64,000 nucleotides of DNA from Vibrio chagasii (GTDB taxonomy: Bacteria; Pseudomonadota; Gammaproteobacteria; Enterobacterales; Vibrionaceae), in NCBI GenBank assembly GCA_041879415.1, contig CP090851.1:2046001-2110000 (forward strand), given 5' to 3'. Under the pieces are notes generated by a model that was not told where the DNA came from, made no database searches, and worked only from the letters and a program-made list of their open reading frames with translations. The position numbers and the translations under genes are program-made. Position 1 is the stretch's first letter; every line of letters starts with the position of its first letter. Shown piece by piece: positions 18,439 to 28,747 of the stretch.

Positions 18439-18929
18439 TACTGTTTATCTCCGTCGTTCTCTTCGTCGAGTAACGCTTTTAAACGTGCTTCTTTATCTGC
18501 ATTCCAGTCTTTATCTGACTCTGTTGCCGCTTGTGATTTTGACTTTCTGCTTCGTAAAATGATCAAGCCAAATCCAAACACAACCACTGCAAATGGACCA
18601 ATCCAAAGGATCGACGTCGCAAGTGTTAGTGGCGGATTGTAAGTCACGAAGTTACCGTAACGAGCAATCATGTAATCGATGATGTCTTGCTTCGACTTAC
18701 CATCTTTTGTCATCTCGTACACCTTCTGGCGCAAGTCGACCGCTAATTCAGCATTCGAGTCACCAATCGTGTTGTTCTGACATTTAGGACAACGCAGCGT
18801 GTTGCTCAGCTCTTTAAACTGCTGTTCTTGGTCAGCGTTATCGAATTCATGAAATTCGATAGGCGCTGCAGACACAGTCGCTGAAATCGCAAACGTAGCA
18901 AATAAAGTAATCAGAGCCTTCTTAATCAT
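18438..18929 (-). CDS. ccmH: cytochrome c biogenesis thiol protein CcmH
   Basis: CcmH keeps the apocytochrome CxxCH cysteines reduced before haem attachment. The 163-residue protein has a signal sequence ending near residue 22, the redox motif LRCPKC (Cys47, Cys50) and a single C-terminal anchor (SILWIGPFAVVVFGFGLIIL). The charged tail is cytoplasmic. Its length shows the short CcmH form, with the TPR part encoded separately by ccmI. Its start overlaps the ccmG stop by 4 bases. Confidence 0.94.
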   Translation of the reverse strand: MIKKALITLFATFAISATVSAAPIEFHEFDNADQEQQFKELSNTLRCPKCQNNTIGDSNAELAVDLRQKVYEMTKDGKSKQDIIDYMIARYGNFVTYNPPLTLATSILWIGPFAVVVFGFGLIILRSRKSKSQAATESDKDWNADKEARLKALLDEENDGDKQ

Positions 18930-19477
18930 TTCGCTTCCTCCAACAACTCGTTGTACATCGGCTCAAGTGTCGATGCCCAGTTCGTTGGGTTCACATCACC
19001 CACATGTCGATAGCGAACGACACCGTTAGCGTCGATTAGGAAAGTCTCCGGAGCACCATAAACGCCAAGGTCTAGACCTAGCATGCCGTTGCCGTCGAAC
19101 AGACTGATCAGGTATGGGTTACCCAACTCTTTTAGCCAACCCACAGCCTTATTACGATCATCTTTATAGTTCAAACCAATGATCTTAACGCCCTTGTCAG
19201 CAAGCTTGTTCAAGTATGAGTGCTCTGCGTAACAAGTAGGACACCAAGTAGCCCACACATTAAGCAGTAGAGGTTCGCCCTTGAAGATCGCTTGATCGTG
19301 AAGCTTACCTGGTTGCTCTAAGTCTTCTAGATCAAACTGAGGTACTGGTTTACCAATTAATACCGATTCAAGTTTAGTCGGGTCATCGCCCGACTGATTG
19401 CGCACTAATTGCGTTGCAAAGATTCCCGCTAGAACCATGAACGCAATCAATGGAATGAATAAAATCTTTTTGTTCAT
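18926..19477 (-). CDS. ccmG: thiol:disulfide interchange protein CcmG/DsbE
   Basis: CcmG is a membrane-anchored thioredoxin-like protein that passes reducing power from DsbD to CcmH and apocytochrome c. The 183-residue protein has an N-terminal anchor (residues 5-24) and a thioredoxin fold with the active site WCPTC (Cys79, Cys82). The family cis-proline lies in GVYGAPETFLID. It lies between ccmF, five bases upstream, and ccmH, which it overlaps. Confidence 0.95.
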   Translation of the reverse strand: MNKKILFIPLIAFMVLAGIFATQLVRNQSGDDPTKLESVLIGKPVPQFDLEDLEQPGKLHDQAIFKGEPLLLNVWATWCPTCYAEHSYLNKLADKGVKIIGLNYKDDRNKAVGWLKELGNPYLISLFDGNGMLGLDLGVYGAPETFLIDANGVVRYRHVGDVNPTNWASTLEPMYNELLEEAK

Positions 19478-19482
19478 TCGAG

Positions 19483-21453
19483 TTAAGCCTCCTGCTCTTT
19501 AGCCGACTTTTTAGATGGCTTACGGAAACGGTAACGACGGTCACTGATAGCAATAGCACCACCAAGAGACATGATCAAAGAACCCGCCCAGATCCAACGT
19601 ACAAACGGTTTGTAGTAGATACGTACAGCCCAAGATTTGTTGTCGTCTAAACGTTCACCCATAGCGATGTAAAGGTCACGTGTTACGCCACGATCAATCG
19701 CCGCTTCTGTCATCATAGACTTAGCTGTTGTGTAGAAACGTTTTTCTGCGTGAAGCGTGTTGATGTACTTGCCTTCTTTTGTGATGTCAAAATCAGCAAT
19801 GTAGCCATCGTAGTTTGGACCATCTTTGTCACGAACACCCGTAAATAGGAAGTCGTACTCTTCAAGCTGGTAGCTCTCACCCGGTGCTAGACGAACATCA
19901 CGTTCAATACTGTAGTTCTGTACCATCGCGATACCAATTACAGTTACCGCTAAACCGATGTGACCACACACCATAGCCCAGTGACTGCGTGGTAGCTTAG
20001 TCAGACCTTTCATAAACGTATGACGGTGAGTCGCACGCTCATGCAGTTCGAAGCCATGCATGAAGATGATCCAGAATGCCATCACCCAGCCTGCAAACGC
20101 AGTACCACTGAAGCGATCAGCTAGTACCGTCACCAATAGCGCACTCAAACCTAGCGAGAATACACCCGAAATAACCATTGGCTTAACAAGCTTAGATAGG
20201 TTGTCACGCTTCCAACGGATAAGAGGACCGATACCCAACAGGAACGAGAACGGAATCATTAACCAGAAGAACAACATGTCGAAGAATGGCGCACCGATAG
20301 ATACCGAGCCCAAACCTAACTGTTTGTGAACGAGTGGTAGCAGAGTACCAACTAACACCACCACTAGCGCAGCAATCAACAGGATGTTGTTACCTAGTAG
20401 TGCGTTTTCACGTGAGACTAGATCGAAGTTACCACGAACACGTACTGATGCACCTTTCACTGCGAACAGCAATAGTGAACCACCGATAACGAAGACTAAG
20501 AAGCCTAGAATAAACATACCGCGAGCCGGATCCGACGCGAACGCGTGAACCGATACCAAGATGCCCGAACGAACTAAGAAAGTGCCTAGTAAGCTCAATG
20601 AGAATGCAGAAATTGCAAGTAGTACTGTCCAAGCTTTAAACGTGCCGCGCTTTTCTGTAACCGCAAGCGAGTGCATTAGCGCTGTACCTGCCAGCCAAGG
20701 CATGAACGATGCGTTTTCTACTGGATCCCAGAACCACCAGCCACCCCAGCCAAGTTCGTAGTAAGCCCACCAAGAACCTAGAGCGATACCAATTGTTAGG
20801 AACAACCAAGCCGCAATTGTCCAAGGACGAGACCAACGAGCCCAAGCCGTATCCAAACGACCACTCATTAGAGAAGCGATAGCAAAAGAGAATGCTACTG
20901 AGAAACCTACATAACCCATGTAAAGCATCGGTGGGTGAATAATCAAACCCGGATCTTGCAGTAGCGGGTTCAAGTCACGACCATCAACAGGGAAGAAAGG
21001 CAGTGTACGTAGGAATGGGTTAGACGTTACGATAATGAACAGCAAGAAGCCGACAGTGATCAAACCCATGATAGCCAATACGCGAGCCACAGACTCTTGA
21101 GGCATTCCACGGCTGAATGTCGCTACTGCTACCGTCCAACCTGCTTGGATAAGTACCCAAAGCAACAATGAACCTTCGTGTGCACCCCAAACGGCCGTAA
21201 TTCGGTAGTACCAAGGTAGTTGGCTGTTTGAGTTACTTGCAACGTATTGAATCGTAAAATCATTTGTGTAAAACGCGTAACACAAGATAAAAAACGAAAT
21301 CGCTAAGAATCCGAACATACCCCACGACAAAGGTCGTGCGCTGTTCATCAGTAATGTATTATTTCGAGCGGCTCCATACAGTGGGAGCACGCTTAGCAGC
21401 AATGCAAGTCCCAAGGACAGGATCATCGCAAAATGGCCGATCTCGGCTATCAT
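19483..21453 (-). CDS. ccmF: haem lyase subunit CcmF
   Basis: CcmF is the core of the cytochrome c haem lyase: it takes haem from holo-CcmE and joins it to apocytochrome c. The 656-residue polytopic inner-membrane protein contains the tryptophan-rich WWD segment ([16 protein letters not shown] at about 228-243), which handles haem, and conserved His residues around it. Length and the roughly 15 hydrophobic segments match the family. Its start overlaps the ccmE stop by 4 bases. Confidence 0.95.
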   Translation of the reverse strand: MIAEIGHFAMILSLGLALLLSVLPLYGAARNNTLLMNSARPLSWGMFGFLAISFFILCYAFYTNDFTIQYVASNSNSQLPWYYRITAVWGAHEGSLLLWVLIQAGWTVAVATFSRGMPQESVARVLAIMGLITVGFLLFIIVTSNPFLRTLPFFPVDGRDLNPLLQDPGLIIHPPMLYMGYVGFSVAFSFAIASLMSGRLDTAWARWSRPWTIAAWLFLTIGIALGSWWAYYELGWGGWWFWDPVENASFMPWLAGTALMHSLAVTEKRGTFKAWTVLLAISAFSLSLLGTFLVRSGILVSVHAFASDPARGMFILGFLVFVIGGSLLLFAVKGASVRVRGNFDLVSRENALLGNNILLIAALVVVLVGTLLPLVHKQLGLGSVSIGAPFFDMLFFWLMIPFSFLLGIGPLIRWKRDNLSKLVKPMVISGVFSLGLSALLVTVLADRFSGTAFAGWVMAFWIIFMHGFELHERATHRHTFMKGLTKLPRSHWAMVCGHIGLAVTVIGIAMVQNYSIERDVRLAPGESYQLEEYDFLFTGVRDKDGPNYDGYIADFDITKEGKYINTLHAEKRFYTTAKSMMTEAAIDRGVTRDLYIAMGERLDDNKSWAVRIYYKPFVRWIWAGSLIMSLGGAIAISDRRYRFRKPSKKSAKEQEA

Positions 21454-21932
21454 TGAGCTTTTCCTTCTTTTTGTTCAGTCGTGTATTGCAAAGGCTCATG
21501 TGTTTTCTTCATTGCTTCCGCAACTTCAGAAGGCATGTACTCTTCATCGTGCTTTGCCAACACCTCAAACGCTTCGATTGTCGTTGCGTCTTTTAAGACA
21601 CCTTGAGCAACAATACCTTGGCCTTCACGGAAAAGATCAGGAAGGATACCATCGTATAAGATTGTTACTTTAGGGCCGACATCAGCTAAATCGAAGCTAA
21701 CTCGCAATGATTCGTTATCACGGCTCACAGAACCAACGACAACCATGCCACCAATGCGTAGGCGTTGACCAACTTCAGGTTTCTTACCATCTTTACCATT
21801 AACAAGTTCAGTTGGTGTGTAGAACAGATCCATGTTCTGGTTAAGTGCATAAACAATCAATCCAACAGTTGCACTGATACCAAAAAAGATCGCTAAGACA
21901 ATGCCCAGCCTCTTTTTGCGTCTTGGGTTCAT
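21450..21932 (-). CDS. ccmE: haem chaperone CcmE
   Basis: CcmE binds haem covalently in the periplasm and delivers it to CcmF. The 160-residue protein has one N-terminal membrane anchor (residues 9-29), an OB-fold domain, and the haem-binding His128 in [12 protein letters not shown], with Tyr132 of the same motif. It overlaps its neighbours on both sides by 4 bases. Confidence 0.95.
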   Translation of the reverse strand: MNPRRKKRLGIVLAIFFGISATVGLIVYALNQNMDLFYTPTELVNGKDGKKPEVGQRLRIGGMVVVGSVSRDNESLRVSFDLADVGPKVTILYDGILPDLFREGQGIVAQGVLKDATTIEAFEVLAKHDEEYMPSEVAEAMKKTHEPLQYTTEQKEGKAQ

Positions 21933-22135
21933 AGAGTGTTCTCCATATTTTTTGCTGCATCGATACGAGCTTGACGGTCAACCTTAGCTTGTACTTCAGT
22001 TAGTAATTGCTTACCACGACGAACGCTTACCACGAGTAAGATGATCATCGAGAGAAATGTGATTCCAAATGCACTCCATACGTATGAGGCGTAACCACCC
22101 ATGGCAAAGAAATCACTCAAAGATTCAAAATACAT
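21929..22135 (-). CDS. ccmD: haem exporter protein CcmD
   Basis: CcmD is a small membrane protein that helps release holo-CcmE from the CcmABC complex. The 68-residue protein starts [20 protein letters not shown], has a single span at about 18-38 and a basic cytoplasmic tail. It sits between ccmC and ccmE, as in other gammaproteobacteria. Confidence 0.92.
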   Translation of the reverse strand: MYFESLSDFFAMGGYASYVWSAFGITFLSMIILLVVSVRRGKQLLTEVQAKVDRQARIDAAKNMENTL

Positions 22136-22149
22136 AATTACCTACCCTA

Positions 22150-22890
22150 CTACGCTTTATCAGCCGCAAGCTTGCGAACCCATGGACGATGACTTTCTTT
22201 GCTGATGATTTCGTTACGGAAACGAATCATGGTCAGAGCGCCAAAGAAAAAAGCGAAGCCGAAGATGTTAAGAAGAAGCGGCCATAACATGTCACTTGAA
22301 ATCGAAGGTTTTGCGAACTTAGTGATCGTCGCACCTTGATGAAGTGTGTTCCACCACTCTACCGAGAAGTGAATGATAGGGAGGTTAATCACGCCAACAA
22401 TAGCCAAAATACCAGCCGCTTTTGCTGCTGTTTTTTGGTCATCAAACGCGTGGTGCAGTGCAATTACACCTAGGTATAGGAATAGAAGAATCAACTCTGA
22501 GGTTAGGCGTGCATCCCAAACCCACCAAGCGCCCCACATTGGCTTACCCCAAACTGCACCAGTCAGTAGTGCGATAAAGGTAAACACAGCGCCTATCGGT
22601 GCCATCGCCAACGCCGCCATGTCAGATAGTCTTACCTGCCATACCAATCCAATGAATGCTGCGATCGCCATCGACATGTATACGCCCATCGACCAAATGG
22701 CAGAAGGAACGTGAATGTAGATAATTCGGAAACTATCACCCTGTTGATAATCAGAAGGTGCGAACGCAAGGCCCCACACCGTACCAACGGATAGACACAA
22801 TAGCGCTAGGATTGAGAACCACGGCAGAAGTTTACCAGCAAGCTGGTATGACGTTTCTGCTTTGGCATAGGGATGGAGCCATTTCCACAT
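22150..22890 (-). CDS. ccmC: haem transporter subunit CcmC
   Basis: CcmC presents haem to CcmE on the periplasmic side and belongs to the same haem-handling family as CcmF. The 246-residue protein has six spans and the WWD motif (GAWWVWDARLTSE at about 125-137). A 147-base AT-rich gap separates it from ccmB, the only sizeable gap inside the ccm cluster. Confidence 0.95.
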   Translation of the reverse strand: MWKWLHPYAKAETSYQLAGKLLPWFSILALLCLSVGTVWGLAFAPSDYQQGDSFRIIYIHVPSAIWSMGVYMSMAIAAFIGLVWQVRLSDMAALAMAPIGAVFTFIALLTGAVWGKPMWGAWWVWDARLTSELILLFLYLGVIALHHAFDDQKTAAKAAGILAIVGVINLPIIHFSVEWWNTLHQGATITKFAKPSISSDMLWPLLLNIFGFAFFFGALTMIRFRNEIISKESHRPWVRKLAADKA

Positions 22891-23037
22891 GTTGTAATCT
22901 CACTCTTACTTCATATTGCTTACAGCTACTAAAGCTATAATTATAATAATATATTTGTTCTGCTATTTGTTTTGCTGACTCTATGAGTCTCATCGAACAC
23001 TTTGGTTCACTTTAGCTATACGATATTGGTACCGTTA

Positions 23038-23715
23038 TCAGTTCACACTCACGCGAAGTGCGGCACTGATCGCAAAAGGAGTTAGCGTCATTGCGCCCAT
23101 CAACATGGCGCCGAGAATCGCTAATTGACCATTGTATGCAACGCCCAACGCCGCAGCGTCAATCGCTGACGTTGCGAAAATCAAAATAGGGATGTACAGC
23201 GGCAAAATTAGCAGGCTCAGTAACACCCCGCCCTTCTGCAACCCAACCGTCAAAGCAACACCAATCGCCCCAATAAAGCTCAAGGCAGGCGTTCCGACAA
23301 GCAGAGTCATCACAACAGAGAGCCAAGTGTCAAAATCCAATGACAACAAAACAGCCAACAATGGGCTAATTAAAATTAATGGTAACCCGGTCAATAACCA
23401 GTGTGCTATGACCTTGGACAATACTACCAACTGCAACGGGATGGGCATCAGCATCATCTGTTCAAGGGCGCCATCTTGAAAATCATCACGAAATAGGCGC
23501 TCAAGAGAGAGCAATGCAGAAAGCAACGCGGCAACCCAAACAATACCCGCAGCAATACGTGCAAGTAGGTTTGGCTCTGGGCCGATACTCAAAGGGAAAA
23601 GCGTGATAACAATAATGAAGAACCACAGCGGGTTAAAGATATCCGCCTGGCGTCGAAAAGCGATAAGCAGCTCACGTCGGATAATCGTGGTCATTGAAGA
23701 GATCATATTACTCAC
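23038..23715 (-). CDS. ccmB: CcmAB transporter permease CcmB
   Basis: CcmB is the membrane partner of the CcmA ATPase; together they drive release of haem-loaded CcmE. The 225-residue protein has about six spans, and the cytoplasmic loop [17 protein letters not shown] is typical. Its start overlaps the ccmA stop by 8 bases, so the two are translationally coupled. Confidence 0.94.
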   Translation of the reverse strand: MSNMISSMTTIIRRELLIAFRRQADIFNPLWFFIIVITLFPLSIGPEPNLLARIAAGIVWVAALLSALLSLERLFRDDFQDGALEQMMLMPIPLQLVVLSKVIAHWLLTGLPLILISPLLAVLLSLDFDTWLSVVMTLLVGTPALSFIGAIGVALTVGLQKGGVLLSLLILPLYIPILIFATSAIDAAALGVAYNGQLAILGAMLMGAMTLTPFAISAALRVSVN

Positions 23716-24325
23716 CCAACTTTATTTTTCTTAGTTTCGGGCTATCAGCAAACATATCTTGGTGGGTAGTGAGTAGCACAATCCCACCGTTATCCGCATG
23801 CTGAGAAAAAAGCGATTCTAGAACCTTCACGCCCTGCTTATCAATCGCAGTCAACGGTTCGTCGAGAATCCACAACATCTGCTTACTCAACCAAAGACGA
23901 GCTAAAGCTACGCGACGCTGTTGGCCAGCAGACAATTGACCCGCAGGCACATCTTCTCGGCCTGCAAGCCCTACCTGAGCAAGCGCTTGATAAAGCTCTT
24001 CCTTGTTCGTTTCTCCACAATGGATTGACTGGTAGAAACTGAGGTTCTCATAAGCGCTAAGCTCACGTTTTACGCCAGTTTGATGGCCAAGAAAAAGCAG
24101 ATTTTGATGATACACATCTCGACTTGATTCGATTGGCTCGCCATCCCAAGAGATAGTGCCTTCGTCACGATCACCTAAACCAGTTATAATCCTAAGGAGT
24201 GTCGTTTTTCCTGTACCGTTTCGACCTTCAACTTGAACCAGTTCTCCTGGCTTCAATTGAAAAGACAACGATTCAAACAGAACCCTTTCGTCACGAATAG
24301 CAGTTAAATTTGAGACTTCTAGCAT
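23708..24325 (-). CDS. ccmA: CcmAB ATPase CcmA
   Basis: CcmA is the ATP-binding subunit of the CcmABCD haem-handling complex. The 205-residue protein shows Walker A ([12 protein letters not shown]), the ABC signature [14 protein letters not shown] and Walker B ([12 protein letters not shown]). The ATG at 24325 gives the normal N-terminus [17 protein letters not shown]; a TTG at 24370 would add 15 residues but would overlap the predicted promoter. It is the first gene of the ccm operon. Confidence 0.94.
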   Translation of the reverse strand: MLEVSNLTAIRDERVLFESLSFQLKPGELVQVEGRNGTGKTTLLRIITGLGDRDEGTISWDGEPIESSRDVYHQNLLFLGHQTGVKRELSAYENLSFYQSIHCGETNKEELYQALAQVGLAGREDVPAGQLSAGQQRRVALARLWLSKQMLWILDEPLTAIDKQGVKVLESLFSQHADNGGIVLLTTHQDMFADSPKLRKIKLGE

Positions 24326-24352
24326 AGGTAAATTTAGTCGAGTAATGAGAGG

Positions 24353-24381
24353 GGTATAGTAGCACACCAATATGGTGACAA
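24353..24381 (-). promoter_or_regulatory. sigma-70 promoter of the ccm operon
   Basis: On the minus strand TTGTCA (24376-24381) and TATACC (24353-24358) are separated by 17 bases, and transcription would begin about 20 bases before the ccmA ATG. No clear Shine-Dalgarno sequence precedes that ATG. Confidence 0.55.
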
Positions 24382-24526
24382 AACAGGACTAGGCGTTTTC
24401 AGTAGAACAAAGTCGGTAAGAAACTGTTACTACTGCATCACAATTTACACATTTTGACCAAAAATGAGATATTGCAATAGTAACAAGCACTTATAAACAT
24501 CGTTCTATAAACAGTTACTCAGGCAC

Positions 24527-24550
24527 AAAAAAAGAAGCCGAAGCTTCTTT
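24527..24550 (-). terminator. terminator of the chemotaxis gene cluster
   Basis: The stem AAAGAAGC / GCTTCTTT around a CGAA loop is followed by T residues on the minus strand, about 50 bases after the DUF2802 stop. Confidence 0.85.
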
Positions 24551-24601
24551 TTAGAGGAGTGTGTAACAAACAGCATGTGTTTATCACGAGTAGCGCTCAA
24601 T

Positions 24602-25114
24602 TTAACGGCGTCGAGGTGGATCCCTGCGATCACGAGAGGCGGTGGGATGCTCATCAAACGAGGAAGGGTCGCTTCGTAATGAAGGAATTTTCTCTTTACC
24701 GGCAAGCTTATTCTGCAGAGACATCATAAGCTCAGCTTCAGCTTTAGGTAATTCACATTCTTCAATTAACTCGTTAATCCCAGCGCCAAGCTGAACCATT
24801 TTCGTTGCACGAGTGTACAAACGTCCATCGGTATCCGCATGTTCCAGTTCGACAATACGTTCATTCAGGTGTTTGATTAGATCTTGTTGTTCAGTCACTT
24901 TCTGGCCAAGGCCAACCACAACAGAGCGAACTTCTAGCAATTGCTTACTCGACTTTTGTAGCTCTTTGTCCAAGTTTCGGACTTGCAGACGTGATTGATC
25001 CAATTGCTTTTGAATCGCACTTTTTACTTTGCTAATCAAAATCACAATGAATAACGTAAAAAACCCAACTCCAGCAATCAGTGCAGCAGGGCTTAAAGGA
25101 AGCGCTTCAAACAT
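24602..25114 (-). CDS. DUF2802 membrane-anchored coiled-coil protein
   Basis: This 170-residue protein has an N-terminal membrane span (about 8-27, ALIAGVGFFTLFIVILISK), a coiled coil at about 30-85, and a compact domain RATKMVQLGAGINELIEECELPKAEAELM that resembles a small helix-turn-helix-like fold. The tail is charged. I recognise the DUF2802 family, which sits at the end of the polar chemotaxis cluster in vibrios and shewanellae. Its ATG is adjacent to the cheW stop, so it is co-transcribed. Its role is unknown; location suggests a part in the polar array or flagellar pole. Confidence 0.82.
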   Translation of the reverse strand: MFEALPLSPAALIAGVGFFTLFIVILISKVKSAIQKQLDQSRLQVRNLDKELQKSSKQLLEVRSVVVGLGQKVTEQQDLIKHLNERIVELEHADTDGRLYTRATKMVQLGAGINELIEECELPKAEAELMMSLQNKLAGKEKIPSLRSDPSSFDEHPTASRDRRDPPRRR

Positions 25115-25608
25115 TATAGGTGAGCCATCTCATCCCATTCGTCTTCGCTTAGTAGTTTGTTCAAATCTACTAAGATAAGCAGCTTGCCATCGCGGTTGCT
25201 TACGCCCTGGATGAACTTCGCGCTTTCATCAGTACCAACACTTGGTGTTGTATCGATTTCAGAAGAACGTAGGTAAACCACTTCAGCAACGCTATCAACC
25301 AGGATGCCAATAACTTGACGCTCAGATTCAATAACGATGATACGAGTGTTATCCGTGATTTCACCTTGCATCAAACCAAAGCGAGAGCGAGTGTCGATAA
25401 CAGTAACAACGTTACCACGTAGGTTAATAATACCTAGAACGTAGTCAGGAGCACCTGGTACCGGAGCAATCTCACTGTAACGCAGTACTTCACGAACTTG
25501 CATTACATTGATGCCGTAAGTTTCTTCTTCTAGCTGGAATGTTACCCATTGAAGTACTTCGTCATTCGTTTGATCTTTTCTTACTTCAACTTCACTCATT
25601 TGAGACAT
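25114..25608 (-). CDS. cheW: chemotaxis coupling protein CheW
   Basis: CheW links CheA to chemoreceptors in the polar array. The 164-residue protein is a single CheW domain with the usual segments EETYGINVMQVREVLRY, GIINLRGNVVTVIDTR and the closing ILVDLNKLL. It is the core coupling protein, distinct from the CheW-like ParP encoded just upstream. Its ATG has AGAGGA upstream. Confidence 0.95.
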   Translation of the reverse strand: MSQMSEVEVRKDQTNDEVLQWVTFQLEEETYGINVMQVREVLRYSEIAPVPGAPDYVLGIINLRGNVVTVIDTRSRFGLMQGEITDNTRIIVIESERQVIGILVDSVAEVVYLRSSEIDTTPSVGTDESAKFIQGVSNRDGKLLILVDLNKLLSEDEWDEMAHL

Positions 25609-25678
25609 AGATAATCCTCTTGCCGTCGTTACCGACCACTATTATTAACTTAATGCTTTTGTTGTACCAATCGTGGTA

Positions 25679-26822
<1,144 letters not shown>

Positions 26823-26836
<14 letters not shown>

Positions 26837-27605
26837 TTATCGCCAACCTTTCGAGATAAATAAGCAGCTGTTTATAAGCAAATACACCTCGGCTACCCGA
26901 CGCAAAGTGAGAGGCTGGCAAGCGCTTTAAGCTTGCATCTCTAAACTTGGTATCAATCGGTACAGCTGATGTCCAAACTTGGTTTGGATAATCATCTTTC
27001 AGCTGCGTGAGAGTTTGCAGCGATGCCTTGGTTCGTTTGTCGTACATGGTAGGGACAATCGTCACCTTAAACGGTGTTTTACGAGACTTCTGCATAATGG
27101 TTAGCGTGCGAATCATGCGCTCTAAACCTTTCATCGCCAGAAACTCGGTCTGTACCGGAATCAAAATACGATCACTCGCCGCTAAGGCATTCACCATCAT
27201 CACACCAAGAATTGGCGGACAGTCGATCAACACATAGTCGTAATCACCTTTCAACGCGGCCAAAGCACGCTTCAAGATTAATCCCATGCCGCTTCGATTT
27301 CCCATCACACGATCAAGTGTTGCCAGTGACATATGTGCTGGAATGATATCGATGCCTTCAACTTCGGTTTGTAACGTCAATGGTCTAACCGTCTGCGCAG
27401 AAAACTCACTAAGCTGAAACAGATCGAACAAGCTAGACTCCACCGTATCTGAGTCGTAACCCAGATAGGTGGTCAGTGATGCATGTGGGTCCGTATCAAC
27501 CAGCAACACACGGTGCCCTTTTAGAGCAAGCAGGCCTGCCATGGTCACAGTCGTGGTTGTTTTACCAACACCACCTTTTTGGTTTGCAACACTCCAAACA
27601 ATCAT
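26823..27605 (-). CDS. parC: ParA-like ATPase ParC of the polar chemotaxis array
   Basis: ParC is a ParA/MinD-type ATPase that places chemotaxis arrays at the cell pole, working with ParP and the polar hub. The 260-residue protein has the deviant Walker A KGGVGKTTTT (residues 9-18) and LLVDTDPHASLT, and a second switch LIDCPPILGVMM. It lies between cheB and parP, which tells it apart from the chromosome-segregating ParA. Confidence 0.92.
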
Positions 27606-27615
27606 CGCGATTTAC

Positions 27616-28734
27616 CTAAGCTAACCCAACTTCAACCAAGATCCGTTCCGCGATGCGGTCCAGAGGTAGGTCTTCGGTAGAAATGCCAGCTTTTGCTACA
27701 GCTTGAGGCATACCATATACAACACAGCTATCTTCATCTTGCGCCCAGACAGTCGAGCCCGCAGTTTTCAACATGCGTGAACCTTCACGACCATCTGCGC
27801 CCATGCCAGTCAGTATCATAGACAACACTTTGTCGCCGTAGATCTTAGCTGCAGAGCCGAAAGTCACATCGACACATGGTTTGTAATTCATGCGATCGCC
27901 GCCATCAATAATTCTTAGGCGAGCCGAACCTGCACGACCATCAACCATCATCTGCTTGCCGCCCGGAGCAAGGTAAGCAACACCAGGCTTCAACACGTCT
28001 CCGTCTTGAGCTTCGCGAACTTCGATCTTACACAAGGTGTTCAAGCGACTAGCAAAAGCCGCAGTGAAAGTCGCAGGCATATGCTGAACTAGCACAATCG
28101 GGTGCGGGTAGTTCGCAGGGATGCGCGTTAAAATCTTCTGTAGCGCAACAGGACCGCCAGTCGATGTGCCAATGGCAGTTAATTGATACTTTTTGCCCGA
28201 GGCTCTGAACTTCGCAGCGGTTGCTGCAGCAGGTCTAGCGGCTGGAGCAGCATTAGAAACCGGTTGACGCAATGGCGTTGATGTTGACGCTGTTGCTGTC
28301 ACTCTAGGTGCAATTGGTGCACGACGCATGAAAGCACGTTTAGCCGCAATCTGAATCACACGCTGTTGAAGTAACGCAACGGCATCATCGCGGTTACGTG
28401 CGATGTCTTCGAACTTCTTAGGTAGGAAGTCTAAAGCACCTGCATCTAGAGCATCTAATGTCGCTTTAGCACCGTCATGCGTTAGCGATGAAAACATCAA
28501 AATAGGCGTTGGAGACGCCGCCATAATTTCACGAACGGCAGTGATACCGTCCATGACAGGCATTTCGATGTCCATGGTAATTACGTCAGGTCTTAGCTGT
28601 TTCGCTTTCTCTACCGCTTCCTTACCATTTACCGCAACATCGATGACTTCTAGGCGAGCCTCTGAATTGATGATCTCGCTTACTCGACGACGAAAAAAGC
28701 TCGAATCATCAACGACTAATACTTTAATCGCCAT
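27616..28734 (-). CDS. cheB: chemotaxis methylesterase CheB
   Basis: CheB removes methyl groups from (and deamidates) chemoreceptors when phosphorylated by CheA, giving adaptation. The 372-residue protein has a receiver domain with phospho-acceptor Asp55 ([12 protein letters not shown]). A linker of about 50 residues rich in Ala, Thr and Pro follows, then the esterase domain with Ser in IGTSTGGP, His in VQHMPATF and Asp in [10 protein letters not shown]. It starts 13 bases after cheA. Confidence 0.95.
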   Translation of the reverse strand: MAIKVLVVDDSSFFRRRVSEIINSEARLEVIDVAVNGKEAVEKAKQLRPDVITMDIEMPVMDGITAVREIMAASPTPILMFSSLTHDGAKATLDALDAGALDFLPKKFEDIARNRDDAVALLQQRVIQIAAKRAFMRRAPIAPRVTATASTSTPLRQPVSNAAPAARPAAATAAKFRASGKKYQLTAIGTSTGGPVALQKILTRIPANYPHPIVLVQHMPATFTAAFASRLNTLCKIEVREAQDGDVLKPGVAYLAPGGKQMMVDGRAGSARLRIIDGGDRMNYKPCVDVTFGSAAKIYGDKVLSMILTGMGADGREGSRMLKTAGSTVWAQDEDSCVVYGMPQAVAKAGISTEDLPLDRIAERILVEVGLA

Positions 28735-28747
28735 ATTTATCCTTAAA

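Noticed and set aside
17218..24325. ccm cluster next to chemotaxis genes considered as a horizontally acquired block
   Set aside because: Base composition matches the surroundings, the operon is complete and compact, and this neighbourhood is usual in vibrios.
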